Assembly (NCBI GenBank): GCA_964023205.1
Contig: OZ026835.1
Coordinates: forward strand, 8,700,414 to 8,764,413
Length of the DNA stretch: 64,000 bases
Origin: Lutraria lutraria
Lineage: Eukaryota; Mollusca; Bivalvia; Venerida; Mactridae
Reading direction: 5' to 3'
The notes beneath the pieces are model-generated. The model was not told where the DNA came from. It did not search any database and saw only the letters and a program-made list of their open reading frames with translations. A program made the position numbers and the translations under genes. Within the stretch, counting starts at the first letter, position 1. Every line of letters begins with the position of its first letter. Shown here piece by piece: positions 12,490 to 24,800 of this stretch.

Positions 12490-13040
12490 ACTTCAATCTT
12501 TTTTATTAATCATGTGATATAATTCCGTAACAATGTGATACATTTGAATTATCATGTGACAAATCTAAATAATCATGTGACACAAATAATCATCATTCAG
12601 GTGATACAATTAAGTAATCATGTGATACAATTAAGTAACAATGTGATACATCTAAATTGTCATGTGATACAATAAAATCATCATGTGATACAATTAAATT
12701 ATCATGTGATACTATGGAGTAATCATCTGATAAAATTACGTAATCTGTTGATTACACGCCTCCGTGTTCAAGTGGTAAAGGTTGCTGACTTCAAATCACT
12801 GTAACGTCTCACTGATAGAGAGGTTCATGGTCCAGCTACCGACCATGTCTCTATGTGAGAATGTAGGCAGTCGCTTACGGAGGATGGGAGTCTATAGTTC
12901 CGGTTCTTCCCTGGAACGATGGTTAGGTGAACTGTCCACCTCATATGACTGTTGAAAAAGAGCGTAAAACTCAAATAAACAAACAAACAAAATCACTAAT
13001 CATGTTATACTATTAAGTTATCATGTGATACAATTTTATT
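12490..13040. repeat. ATCATGTGATACAATTAAGT minisatellite interrupted by a SINE
   Basis: About a dozen 20-bp units close to AATCATGTGATACAATTAAG run from about 12510 to 12745. The same repeat resumes at about 12997-13032 (AATCATGTTATACTATTAAG, then TTATCATGTGATACAATT). The gap is a family B SINE. Confidence 0.85.
12747..12992 (+). mobile_element. tRNA-derived SINE, family B
   Basis: The head reads CGCCTCCGTGTTCAAGTGGT, then AAAGGTTGCTGACTTCAAAT, resembling a class II tRNA. The body is followed by a (CAAA)n tail. Minus-strand relatives lie at 37690-37926 and 46495-46740 (with the GAGGCGGGTC head) and a headless one at about 59248-59380. The tail and several copies support retroposition. Confidence 0.8.
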
Positions 13041-13404
13041 CTTACCATTCTATGCTCACTATTTCATAGATTTTCACAAGAAAATTGGTAATCTATGCTC
13101 AGTGAAAAATTGTTCTGAATAATTGCAGATAGTCGTGATTAACTTGCTGACAAATTATCAACACATTTATTGATCATAAAGTCTAATTTGCCTACATATT
13201 ATCAACACAAATGCTGGTCATGTAAATATTTTTCTGTCAAAATGTTCAACTCATTGATGCATAATGCTATCTATTTGTTATACTTGTCTGTAGCTTTACC
13301 ATTACATGCACTAACTTAAATGTATATATGTCATAATTATGTATGATCTGTTTGTTACTGTTTCTGAGGTAAATTACTTATTTTACATTTGTTTCTTTTT
13401 AAAG

Positions 13405-13496
13405 CTCCCAAGCTGACTCGGATGAGTGTTCCACCTCCGATGCTATGATCGTTGTCACTCAGAAGTTTGATAAAGAAGGACAACTCTGTTGGATTG
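13405..13496 (+). other. Exon-like segment, gene unassigned
   Basis: A pyrimidine-rich acceptor (TTTCTTTTTAAAG) precedes 13405 and a GTATGT donor follows 13496. One frame stays open from 13406 to a TAG at 13556-13558 and reads ADSDECSTSDAMIVVTQKF..., which looks more protein-like than the AT-rich surroundings. Another frame reads SPKLTRMSVPPPML-stop if spliced from a phase 1 donor. It could be an alternative 3' exon of the phosphatase or part of an unseen gene. I recognise no family. Confidence 0.3.
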
Positions 13497-14557
13497 TATG
13501 TCTTCATCACACTGCACACATTTTCAGAAGGAAGAAATGTAAATATAGAAATATTTAGCTACGATGAACAAGTTGGAAGCCATGAAAACGACACATGGAT
13601 GCTGACTCAAATAGTTTGAGATTTGGCCTGTTTCAAAACTCAAGTTCTGATAACTGGTATATGAACAACATTTAAGTTACTGTTTTAATAATCACCTGAT
13701 TTAATTCAGTATTACTGACAATTGATGAATATTGTATTTAAGTTAAGATTTATCTATTGAAAATGAATATGATAAGTACATGTACTGTAATACACAGTTA
13801 TAGTGAAACAATTGGATATAATGAAGTATGTTTTTATTACTAGACACACCACCCTTAATTTCATTGTTATGAATTATATGGATGTAATGAAGTAAAACCC
13901 TGGAATTTACTATAACCGTTTATCTATTCTATTCTGAGTTTGTTTCTCAATGTTGAGGGATATAAAAGTCAAGTCAAGGGTAAATTATTCTGTTATGTGA
14001 TATTTTGACCACAGGACCTGTGTTGATGTAATGGAGACTATAATTATGATTGACTTTATTTACATGATTGGTCACTTGATTGATAACACTGTAGGTTGAT
14101 GTCAGGGGTGTGCTTTGTCATCCCTTCGGAGGATTTTTCTCTTTTTAAAAAATGATGCTTTTGATGGCTGGGTGGGGTATTGTTGTCTCCTGTCGTGATT
14201 GTACAAACATACCCCTGGTTGATACCGTAGCATGGCTTGATCAAGGAAAGTTTGTGGTATAAAATCATACATCAATATGATGCTATTTGTAATAACAAGT
14301 TTGTAATGAGATTTTTATCCATGTACAGTCAAGCCTGTAAACTATGTCTCTGGAAGGAGACCATTTTATTCAAAGAGTACAAATATAGATGTTTAAGGTA
14401 AGTCGGCTGTACTAATTTCTAATGGAAAGAATGATTGTAATATTCTTTGTTCAACATAATTCCAATGTAAGTAAAGGTAATTTTAAGTCTTCTTATCTAA
14501 CACTGCTCAAATACAGGTTTGGCTAGACATATTTTCAGAATCTTAAAAGTATATTCA

Positions 14558-14736
14558 GTGCAACCTCTACAAAACATCGCCCTTTGGGAGTAGCAAAATT
14601 ATGTTGTTGTTGAGAGGTTGTTGCTCTAGAGAGGTTATATTAATAGTTAAATCAAGCAGTGGGAAAAAAATCATGCTGATGTTGAAAGGAGGTTGTTGCT
14701 CAAGAGAGGGCCGTTCTAGAGAGGTTGCACTGTATG
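14558..14736. mobile_element. MITE with CAACCTCT terminal inverted repeats
   Basis: The left end is AGTGCAACCTCTACAAAACA and the right end GTTCTAGAGAGGTTGCACTG, which are inverted copies. The interior repeats TTGTTGCTCTAGAGAGG. A fuller copy is at 29490-29675 (GTACAACCTCTCCAGAGCAG ... GCTCTACAGAGG) and a partial one at 7527-7620. It is short and non-coding, so non-autonomous. Confidence 0.65.
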
Positions 14737-17700
14737 TGCAGTTATAGCAGCCCTTACTGTACAATATACAGTACATGTAGTTAGAATAATGTTTCTTATC
14801 AAGATATCGATCATGGCAAAGGTTTTGTGGTAATTGGTTTCTCAGTTAATACTGAGAACTATATACAATAGTTGTGTATTGTGTTTTTGATGAGGACAAC
14901 ACGAAATTGCTTTCTGTGATTGGCAGATAAACAAAACGTGCAATATTTGTGTGTGAAATGTGATGATTTAACATTTCAGTATTATTTGAATTTCTGCTGT
15001 TAATTACAAACATTTATTATTATGTAACAGTGCTGTAAATCAGTTATTTATGCAAAGGCGAAGTCATGTGATCTGACAGTGTTGTAAGCATCGTACAGCT
15101 TTTGCACTATTTTTTGGCTATCATCACTTTTACAAGATGTTCTTTTAAATCTTACATCTAGTTCTCTCCCTTGCTTACGAAAATCTGCATCTTGAAGAAC
15201 AGTTTTATTATTTCAGAATTATTTATTATAATCTTATATTGAAACATTTTAAAGCAATGTCAGCCAGTTGATGGTTTTCATTATAGGAACCATGATATAT
15301 CATGTGTGAGCAATTTAAGATTCTTTAGTGGCATACAGGGGCTGCACCTTGTGGTCCAGTGATTTGTAACCCTACCATCCTGGTTCATTTCCCTGTCACA
15401 GTAGGTCATATCCTTCCATGAAAATTTGACAACAATGTCGATTTTCTTACACTTGCGGAGAAAATGTCGGTTCCTAGTGGAACTGTCAGTAAGTACTGGT
15501 TAGAAATGCAGTCCAGGAAAAACTTGTTAAAGCTACAAGTATATTTGAGCATAATAGACATTTCACGTAACTCACTTACTGATTGGTTGTTTTTAAGCTC
15601 AGTAAAATGAACCAATAGCTATGCTTCATTTTGAAACTATTACCTTATGCCATATTTAGTCTGATCTAAATACCAACATTCTGAACATTGGTACGCTTTT
15701 ATTTTTGTCTTATATTGGTTTATTCTTAACATTTTTTAAGCATCTTTCTCTTTAAAAAACCAACATCAAATGGAATGCATTCTAGTTATACTAAAGAATT
15801 AGGTTTTATCGTCAATAGAATCACTTTAGGGACCACACATTATTTATAGAGTCAGGTAAACAGAATATCAGGATAAAAATACACAATGTGTTGTGATTTT
15901 GCTTCTATGGTTTTTTGTAAAAAAATCATTATATCATTGCATACAAATTGCACATTACTCATATTCAGTAATTTATTGTACAGAAACATTTGTTTTTATA
16001 TTTGACTACCACATTATTACAAACATAATTAAATTATTATTTATGGTAAATTACTATGTACGTTTGAATTACATGTATAACTAAATTGTCCTCCCCTTGT
16101 ACTAATCATCAATGTAATCAAATGTATTGTACACTATTTTTTAAATGTTGATTGGCTAATGAATTTGTTGTTACATAATTTTTGAGCCTATGAAAATGTC
16201 TGTCTCTTCATGAATGAGCCAATCAGAATCAATGTCTCAAAGTTAGTGTATGTTTGGATTGTTTCTGTTATTTTCACTACATTTGTTGTATGTTGTTAGT
16301 ATTTCACCCTAAATAGATGTGATAGAATGGTAGATTAGAATGTGTACAAAATAGTTGTTTCTGGCATAAAAAAGATAATTTTATTATTGCAACTAATATT
16401 GACCCCTGTAGAGACTAGAAGGTTGGCTTTTAAGAATTTACTCTTCATATTAATGCAGTGGCTACTGTTTACGTTCTCTGCAAAATAAGGGCAAAAATAT
16501 GTAATCTTCAATTTTGAGTAATTTTGTTATTACCGGTATATAACAGTAGTTGAATATCAAAATTTTCTTTTTTGTAGTGATTGCGTAATATTATGTGATA
16601 GTTAATCTTGTTTCTTAGTTTATATTGAAATGTGTATTAATTGTTAAATATTGTTATATTTTATCCATTGAATTGTGTATTCTACCTCAATAAATTACCT
16701 TTACCCTGTCCCCCGCACACCAGACACGAAAACAGTTTGGTCCAGAAAATAAAATGTTCTGGTCCCCCAGTTTCACCAGTGCTAGTCCTCTTGTTTCACC
16801 ATTGGAGTTCCTTCTGTAAAGATCTTCCCAATTTTTATGCCCCCAGCATCTATGAAGTGGGAGGCTTATAGTGATTGTTTTGTCCTTCTGTCAGTTTGAC
16901 GTTAAGTAGTAGATTTTACTGTTTCATCTAGCAGCAACACCACTCACTAGAACACTTGAATACTTAAACAGTTGTTGCCTATGACCATTTTCAATCCACC
17001 CATATTAACCAACCTCACTTTGATCTTGACCTACTTTGGACTTGGAAATATTCAAATGGTCTATTTCTTGACAAGCATATCACTGGGGGCATATGCGTTT
17101 ATTGAACGCAGCATTTTGTTTAATTAAAAAACTGCCATGAAATTTCAGTCTTCACAAAAATCTTTTTTAAGCACTTGACATTTGGTCCAGTGAAAATACA
17201 AACTTTACTGGACCAAATGAACATTAGTGGACCAAAGAAGGTACACACAAAATTTCATTTTTTGTCCTGAAATATGATAAAACTATCATTGAAAATTGAC
17301 TGGACTGTCAGACCAATGACCTTTTTAAATTTACTTGACCGATGGCCACTTTGTCGGACTGGGTCCAGGGTTAAATTTGAAGACTGAAATTTCTATTGGT
17401 TCAGCTCAGATTTTGCAGTTTGAAATTGATACAAGGATGTCATTATTTTTCTGTCCTTTACAGCTCTAGCAAATCGTACCTCTGGCTATTTGCATCCAGT
17501 CTGACTCTGTGTAGTCAGTGAATTGTTTGAAATAAAACCTATGTTTGTATTGATAGTTTAGCATAAATTTTAATTCACAACATTATAAGAACCAGTCTTT
17601 TTAAAATGCCTATCTAAGAGTATTGCCTAACTTGTAGAACCAATAATAAACTGCCTAACTTGTTCTTACTAATGTAATATGTCTGAGCAAATTCTAAGTT

Positions 17701-18627
17701 TTGGAAAATTATTAGTTTATAAATAAATAAGACTAAGAAGTAATTCAAATTCAGGTGCAATATTGAATCCGGTGAAAATATTGTCAGTCAATTAACTTCA
17801 TTAAATTGTTCACAATTAATTGTGATTTTTCAATGGAATATAAAAAAATGCTTATAGCTCTAGTCAGTTGTTTTGTTTCTTGACCCTTATTGTTAAAAAA
17901 TTATATACTTTTATTGTTATAATTGTTTTATCTGATCTTTACAAGATTCATTATTTATATACACAATAGTGATTTGTTTTTCTTAGGAAGTGGTTAAAAT
18001 ACAATAGGCTATGGTGTGTGAATATGTATGAATGAGTGAATTAATATTCACGAGTAACTAATGAATATTTATATTGTGTTTGAATAGTATTTGAATATTC
18101 ATTAAACAGTAGGAATATTAATGAGCAAGTATAAATGTATCATGTATTTTGTACATAAATGTTCTCCATTGACACAATGATTATAATACAATGCAGAGAC
18201 TGTTAGTCCATCATTTTACCTAGATTAGGGATTCACTTGGGTCCCTTTTTTACAGTTATCACAAATGTGTATTCCTTTTCATAGTTTAATCAATCTTGAT
18301 ATTATTATCTTGAAGTGTTTTAGATTTTGAGTTCATGGTGATATTCTTATTTCATTGTATCATTTTTATCAAGTTTTAAGAAGAAAAAAAAAGAGAATGA
18401 ATTGAATTTCTGTCATCTAGACATAACAATACTCTATAATACATGGCCAACTTCTTAATTATTACCCCAAATGTTTGAGTGAAAATTAATCAAATTGTAA
18501 CTATGTGTAATACAATTATTCTACAAATTTAATAAAAAATCTGTTCAATGTAACTGTGCCTAGGGTTTTGCTAAAACCTACCCGAAATTTTCCCTGTGAT
18601 TCAGACTTTTTATTAAGAATGGATAAA

Positions 18628-18762
18628 CCACAGGTAACTGTATCATGAATAGATTATAAAAATAAAAAAAAATATTTATTAATATATTAGATCTAATAAA
18701 TATTTTTTTTAAATATTTTTTTTAAAATTTTTATAATCTATTCATGATACAGTTACCTGTGG
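18628..18762. repeat. Long palindrome with about 35-bp arms
   Basis: The left arm begins CCACAGGTAACTGTATCATG and continues to about 18663. The right arm is its exact reverse complement and ends at 18762. The centre is A/T-only sequence around AGATCT, which itself is partly palindromic. GGATAAACC occurs at both outer edges (18621 and about 18762), consistent with a target duplication. A foldback element is likely. Confidence 0.8.
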
Positions 18763-21292
18763 GATAAACCCCTGTTACAGTACTTATTACACCTTTCCTA
18801 ACCCTTTTACGAGCAATAAGAACTGCCGCAATCTAACTACCATTTTTAGCTCGGCTGAAAAAGTCGAGCTATTGTAATCACTGTGTTGTCTGTGCAAAAA
18901 CAGACGAGAGTTGGCATCACTTGCGGTGCTCTTGTTTCAAAGAGCTTGTGACCGGAAATGATTTTTTTTTGGCCTTAGGGGAAAAATTGGTACTTTTGTT
19001 GCTGTGGTTTTTTGTTTAAGATACCTGATCATCTAATTGTACAAAAGTTTTGTCTTTTTTAGAGATTTATTTTGTTGAATTGTTGAAAAAAATGGTTATG
19101 TTATGAATTAAATCATTAATGTAAATTACATTAGAAATGCTTATGTATATAAGAAATAATGATACATTCAGTGTACAATTTCATATAATGTTTACATTGT
19201 TTCCTCTGTGCTACAGGATTGTAACTTACTTGTTGAATACTCCTTTATTAATGCTTTTAGAGGCGTTACATACTTGTTTCAGCTTGTTTAGCTGTTTTCA
19301 GAATAATTATTGAACACTCACGGGTATAAATTTAAAGTATCATCAAAGCAATATAAATAAGGGCATGCTTAAAAAATGACGGTTTATGGTTACATGACCT
19401 AAACTTTTAACATAGGTAGACCGGCATTTGTTTTGTTAACAAATATGATAGTACTGAAAATTCTAAGCTGGAATGAAAAAAACACTAATATTTTTGTAAA
19501 AATCACAGCAAAATTTATTTGGGATTTTTTATTGACTAAATCACATAGTTTGATTTTCTCAAAATTTAGAGAAGGGCCATTTATAAAGGAATATTTGATG
19601 TACAGAAAAACTTCAATATTGAAAAAATCGGCCTCTTAATGCGGTCTCATTGTCAAGTTTAATCGTATTGAAAGTTTTTCTGAAAATCGTTGGTTGTTAA
19701 AATAAAGTGGCCGTAATATTGAGACGGTTGCTATGTAAGGTTTACTGTAGATATAGATTAACTGTATTATAATGTTACAGTCTTGTTGTGCAGAGAGGGT
19801 GACACTTTGTTAAATCATTGTCTACATCATAGTTTGTTTATTTTTTTTGGTGTATAAGTATATAGATCACAGTTGTAAATGTTGTGATAGATTTTGTAAA
19901 TAAACATAAATCAGAGTGTAAATAACTATAACTATAAATATCTATTATTATTGTTTTGGAAAATTGTTTGAACTATATTATGTGTGTGTATGTGTGTGTG
20001 TATCCAATAGCATTAAGGAAGCGAGTCAAAGTGAGTCTACACAACAGTATAATTATGATATATGATTATATATATATCACCTTGTTCCACCCGTCACCTC
20101 ATCCTATTGTATGTTCAAATATTATATGTTAGATGAAATACCTCTAGTTTTTTCTTGTATCAGATCATTTATTATGTTTTCTATGTTTTTTTAAGGCTGG
20201 AAAAAATGCTTATGGTTGCTTGACCAAAATAATTATGATAGGTAAATTGATGATTGAGAAACCGTCTTTTTTCTAAACTTACCTTTCATGAGAATATGAG
20301 GTACAATTATGTTACCAAATATTTATATACTTTGGATTTTGCTTTTAGAAAAATTAAAATTAGAGCCTTAACAAAAAGGGCCGGTCAGGTAACCATAAAC
20401 ACATTGTTTTAGGCCATGATTTTTTTTTCATTTCCAACTGCGACAAGGATCTGAGATTGTAAATATTGAGATTGATCGCTGCACTCAAATCTTTGTTAAC
20501 ATGATTGAAATCTCAAGGTCATTGATCAAACAGTCACATATTACACTGAATTCATTTCGAGATTCACTTCAGTGCACAACTAGGTGATATCGGTTTTATA
20601 TTGGACTATTGAGATCAATCTTAAGAATTATAATCAAAGATTCTGTAGTTGGAAATGAATATTAACAAAATTTCTGAACTTTTGAGTATTGTTGTTTAAA
20701 CCAAAGATTTATGGTCTGATTGGGTTAAATTCAGGTAAAAAAGTTTTTTGCGACATTTTTTGGCATAATACACTCATTATACTACAAAAAAATCAATAAA
20801 TAATTTTTTAAGAATTTTTTTTACAAAAATGTGCAGAATTGTCATGCTTACAGCTCCTTTGGGATGCAAAAATACTATGTTATGATTGTACCAATTTATA
20901 TCTTAGGCTGAAAAAATACTGGTTTCCGCTTATATAAAAAAAACTGGGATGGGACAAAATATTGGCAGGAAAAAATTGACCTATAGACCAAAAAAAATTG
21001 AATAGGGTCGGAGAAAAATCAAGGTTTTTCAGGGTTAGCGGAAAACAGGAATTTTTTACGCCTTATTTGATGTATCAACTTTGCATACAAATTTATCATA
21101 AAAAACAATTCATATAATTCAATTTTTTATTCAATGAATTTAGAAATCTTGATCAAGGTTGTGTTACACATATTTATCATCATTTTATATTGATTTTTTT
21201 CACAAATCTGATAAATAATAATATGAATGTTTGTAGAATAAAAAATCTGTTATGTGTTTATCCTGTTTTGCTTGTGTTTAAAGAAGTCCACA

Positions 21293-21298
21293 TTTATT
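21293..21298 (-). terminator. Candidate polyadenylation signal of the 158-residue gene
   Basis: AATAAA on the minus strand, about 535 nt after the stop codon at 21833. Another lies at about 21125-21130. Neither is proven. Confidence 0.3.
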
Positions 21299-21832
21299 AC
21301 ACTTAAGGTACTGATATGTTTGCTATTCTTATCTTGACAAGACGTCACTAAACTTCGCGCCACTGCCATGGTCTCTTACTTGTAACCTGGCAATCTGGGT
21401 TTGATTTTATAAAAATTCGACGAGAAACGTTGATTTTCCTCCACATGTGGAGAAGTTGCCTTCTCCTTGTGGAAGGGTAGTAAGTAAGTTAGTACTGGTT
21501 AAAATACAGTCCAGGAAAACCAATTGGGTGAACCAGCCGCCGTTTATATTTGAAATATCATTTAAAAATGGCGTAAAACCTATTGAACTAAAATAATGTT
21601 AGTAGATAGTGTTAATGCATTCCAGAGTAGCAAACTGATTGAAAGATTGCAAAAGAAACTTGCCACTGAATTAATTTTAGTTTCTCAACATTTACTGAGT
21701 ACTTTCAAAGTTGCAAGCCATAATGAATCAAAGTAGAAACGAAATGATTCAATGAGTTTAGTACAAGCGAGATACGGTTTTTCCACCAAAAAAAATATGT
21801 TTGGTGACAATCATTATTTCGATTATTTCTTG

Positions 21833-24800
21833 TTAAAGATCTGCACCATCAAGGTTGTTTATCTTATTGACCATTTGTTGTAAAGCATTCGACCTTGAAC
21901 ATTTACGGAACTCCAGTTGTATGATATCGTCATAGCGACGTAATGTGACCTTTCTGCCTTTGATGTGGAGAGTTGATCCGGCAATCTGGTTTCTGGCTGC
22001 CACAGAATTCAGAGTAATTATCCATCTGTAATCAGAGAAAACTTTAAATGTTCAAATATATGTAATGGGAGGAGGAATATAATGTACCAGATGTGGGGCT
22101 CGAACCAGCGACCTGCTTGCAAGTCTGATCAGATGCTCTACGAACTGGGCTAATCGGGCTGATGAATATCCCAGCCAATATATAATACAATACACCTCAC
22201 TGCTACATTCCTCCTTTTAATTCAAAGAAATTAATTGTGACAATCACAGGTTCTTTTGACTAACCCAGCCTTTGCTTCATCTTAGCTCTTGGATTCCAAG
22301 GCTAGTCCCACACTTACAGCACCAAATGTAATGGGAGGAGGAAAATAATGTACCCATTGCTGGGCTTGAACCCACAACCTCCTGCTTGCAAGTCAGATGC
22401 TCTACCAACTGAGTTAATCGGGCTGGTGAATATTCCAGCCAATTTATAACTTTCACATCAAGAAACTTCTGCATTTTTATGTACCAGGCATATTCGTGGC
22501 ATTAAACTTTGCGGATTTGAGGAGACCAAGAATCTCGCGAAACAAAACATGCTTTGAATGAAATTTGTTCTTTAAATAGCATGACATGGCATTACAATAT
22601 ACCTAAAGCTAATTTATCCGGTCAGTTGTCATGGTGCTTGAATATATTGTTTGAGAAGTTTGGAGTTACTGGTACTTAACTATTGTATAAGTGATTAATT
22701 TGACAAGATATATAGTTTTTTAAGACACAAAAGCCAAACAAAAGTAAGGAAATGTTTTATTTGCGCATCAATTAGCGACTATATCAATAGTCGTCTCTGT
22801 GTATATTTAATACTCTAATAAGGGTTGGATCGTAAACATGTCAAAATGCTACCATTACCACATTGAATAAGCAAACCATTGCATCTTTCAAGACGATCTT
22901 CTTGCGACTAATTTTCGCAGTTTTATGACAAGTGAGTGGTTCGCGGCATTTTACTTTCGCGGAAACAACCCTACCGCGAAACTCGCTAACTTAAAATGTG
23001 CAAAATAATTTCCTGGTTTACAGTACAATATACCACACCGCTACATAATTATATCAGACAAGCCAAACTTGTCAACCAAGACCACCCAAGGTTGTAAATA
23101 ATGAGTTTTATGCAGACGTGGCATATTTCATCGAGAAATCATTTTATGAGTAACTGATATTCACATGGTGGCCTTAATTTATTCAAAGGATGGCTGCAAG
23201 TTCACAATTTATGATATTTCTTTATCAGATTTTCTACAAGCTTTATTGAATACTTTAAGCTCTGTTTAAGTGTAAGAAAATAATGTTTCATGATAGGCCA
23301 CTTGTTGCACTACATACAGTAAAGGTATTGTTAGCTAAACAGGATAACCAGTAGAATTCTTAATTAGATAGAAAGTGATAGCTTGGACCAATATATATAG
23401 CATTGGTACATTAATTCTACCTAAAGCTAAAAATGTTCAATCCCATGAGTAAGAAAATATACAGACATTTTCCAGGAGAAACAATGTGAACATACTGACA
23501 AATCATAGTGTCGATCAGCACTATATCCACCCTGTTTTCTGTTTGTGGACAGCCCAATTATACAAAATTCATCAACAAGTAAAACAATCCTCGAGAATAA
23601 GACCATTGATACCCTGAAGAAAGGGTCTTACGTTAACACGGTTAAATTATTAATTTAAGTTCAAATGATGAGGAAAAACTGTAAACCAGTTGTTGTTGTT
23701 ATAATAATGTGGGTGTTATATTGAGGGGCTCACTAGGAAGTGTATGTGGGTGTTATATTGAGGGACTCACTAGGAAGTGTTACTCTACAGTGAAACCTGT
23801 GAACAAAGGCCATCCAAGAGAGAGAGATAAAGTGTGGCCTTCACTGACAGGTGGTCATTATTCAGGGGTTATTTAGTTCTAAATAATCCATGATTTCTTT
23901 TAAAATAATGGTCTTTATACACAGGATGGCCTTTATTTAGAGGTGGCTGTTAACACAGGTTTTATTGTACATCAAATGATGTTTTTATTTAAAATATAAG
24001 TCACCTGTTATCAGTTCCTGGAGTGTCTAGATGTACCGCTAATGGCACATACTGGACATCTTTTATCCTCGCTCCTGGACATTTTGGTAACAAGTCAGAT
24101 ATCCGATCATAAACGTCTTTGTGTGTGAATATGTATCCCTGAATATAACATAATATTATAATCATATTTTGTAAACTAAGAATTATGACAATATACAGTT
24201 GAACAGGGTTATAGTGAACACTGAATGAGTGAAGAATCAGATACAGTAAAACTGTCCTTTATCCCTGAACACTACCTTCATATCATAGATAATGTATATA
24301 CAGTCAAACCTGTGAACAAAGGCCACCCTTGAGAAAAACAAAATGTGGCCTTTATTGACAGGTGGACTTATTTTGAGGCCATAATCAATGTCACTTTTTA
24401 AAAGAATGGCCTTTATTTGGAGATTGCTGCAAACTCTGGTTTGATTGTGCATGAAGTGAAATATTGATATTATTATGAAGTAATGGTTCAGGTGCCCGGG
24501 TATTCACTATACCCATGTTCTAGTGTACATGTTTACAATATATTTTTATACAATGTCACACATTAATTGACTGTATTATCACACTAGTGTGCGTCTGAAG
24601 TCTGAAAAAATAGGATTGTATAATGCAGAGAATCTAGCGCATGATGTGGCCAATAAAAAAGAGAAAACAAATGTATCAAAGACAGCAAGATTCCAAACCA
24701 GGTTTTCAACAGTTTATGCACAGACAACATTTTTCTATTTGAAGTCCTAGAGACTTTCACATTGACCCCAAAACACCCAAAGCTAGGTCTCTATGAAAAC

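Larger units (their letters stand above)
6512..13404. other. DUSP 3' UTR and gene-poor intergenic DNA
   Basis: I see no convincing exon here. The start is probably 3' UTR up to about 7.3 kb. Repeats include a piece of the GTACAACCTCTCCAGAG MITE (about 7527-7620), a degenerate TGTAATTATCATTTAGTACTGG tandem at about 7910-8080 with a G10 run, a palindromic repeat at 8905-9115, two AAAGGCCACC-type MITEs (9241-9394 and 9985-10125), and the 12.5-kb minisatellite with its SINE. All ORFs are short and AT-rich, with no recognisable domain. Confidence 0.6.
13560..21832. other. Gene-poor intergenic DNA with dispersed repeats
   Basis: No exon is supported. Contents: a MITE with ATGGTTATAGTGAA-like ends (about 13790-13910), a CAACCTCT MITE (14558-14736), CAGTCCAGGAAAAC-type SINE-like repeats (about 15330-15600 and 21350-21600), a repeat end with ATGCCCCC near 16838, a strong palindrome at 18628-18762, a GCTCGGCTGAAAAAGTCGAGC repeat end near 18850, and a CTCAAATCTTTG palindromic repeat near 20455. 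ORFs such as 16641-16871 or 19433-19639 lack any support. Confidence 0.6.

Noticed and set aside
22345..22440. Functional tRNA-Ala(TGC) gene
   Set aside because: Anticodon-stem and T-stem mismatches and a second adjacent copy with the same flank point to a SINE.
22277..22474. ORF containing RLTQLVEHLTCKQEVVGSSP
   Set aside because: This is a tRNA-like SINE head read as protein; such peptides recur wherever tRNA-derived repeats are translated.
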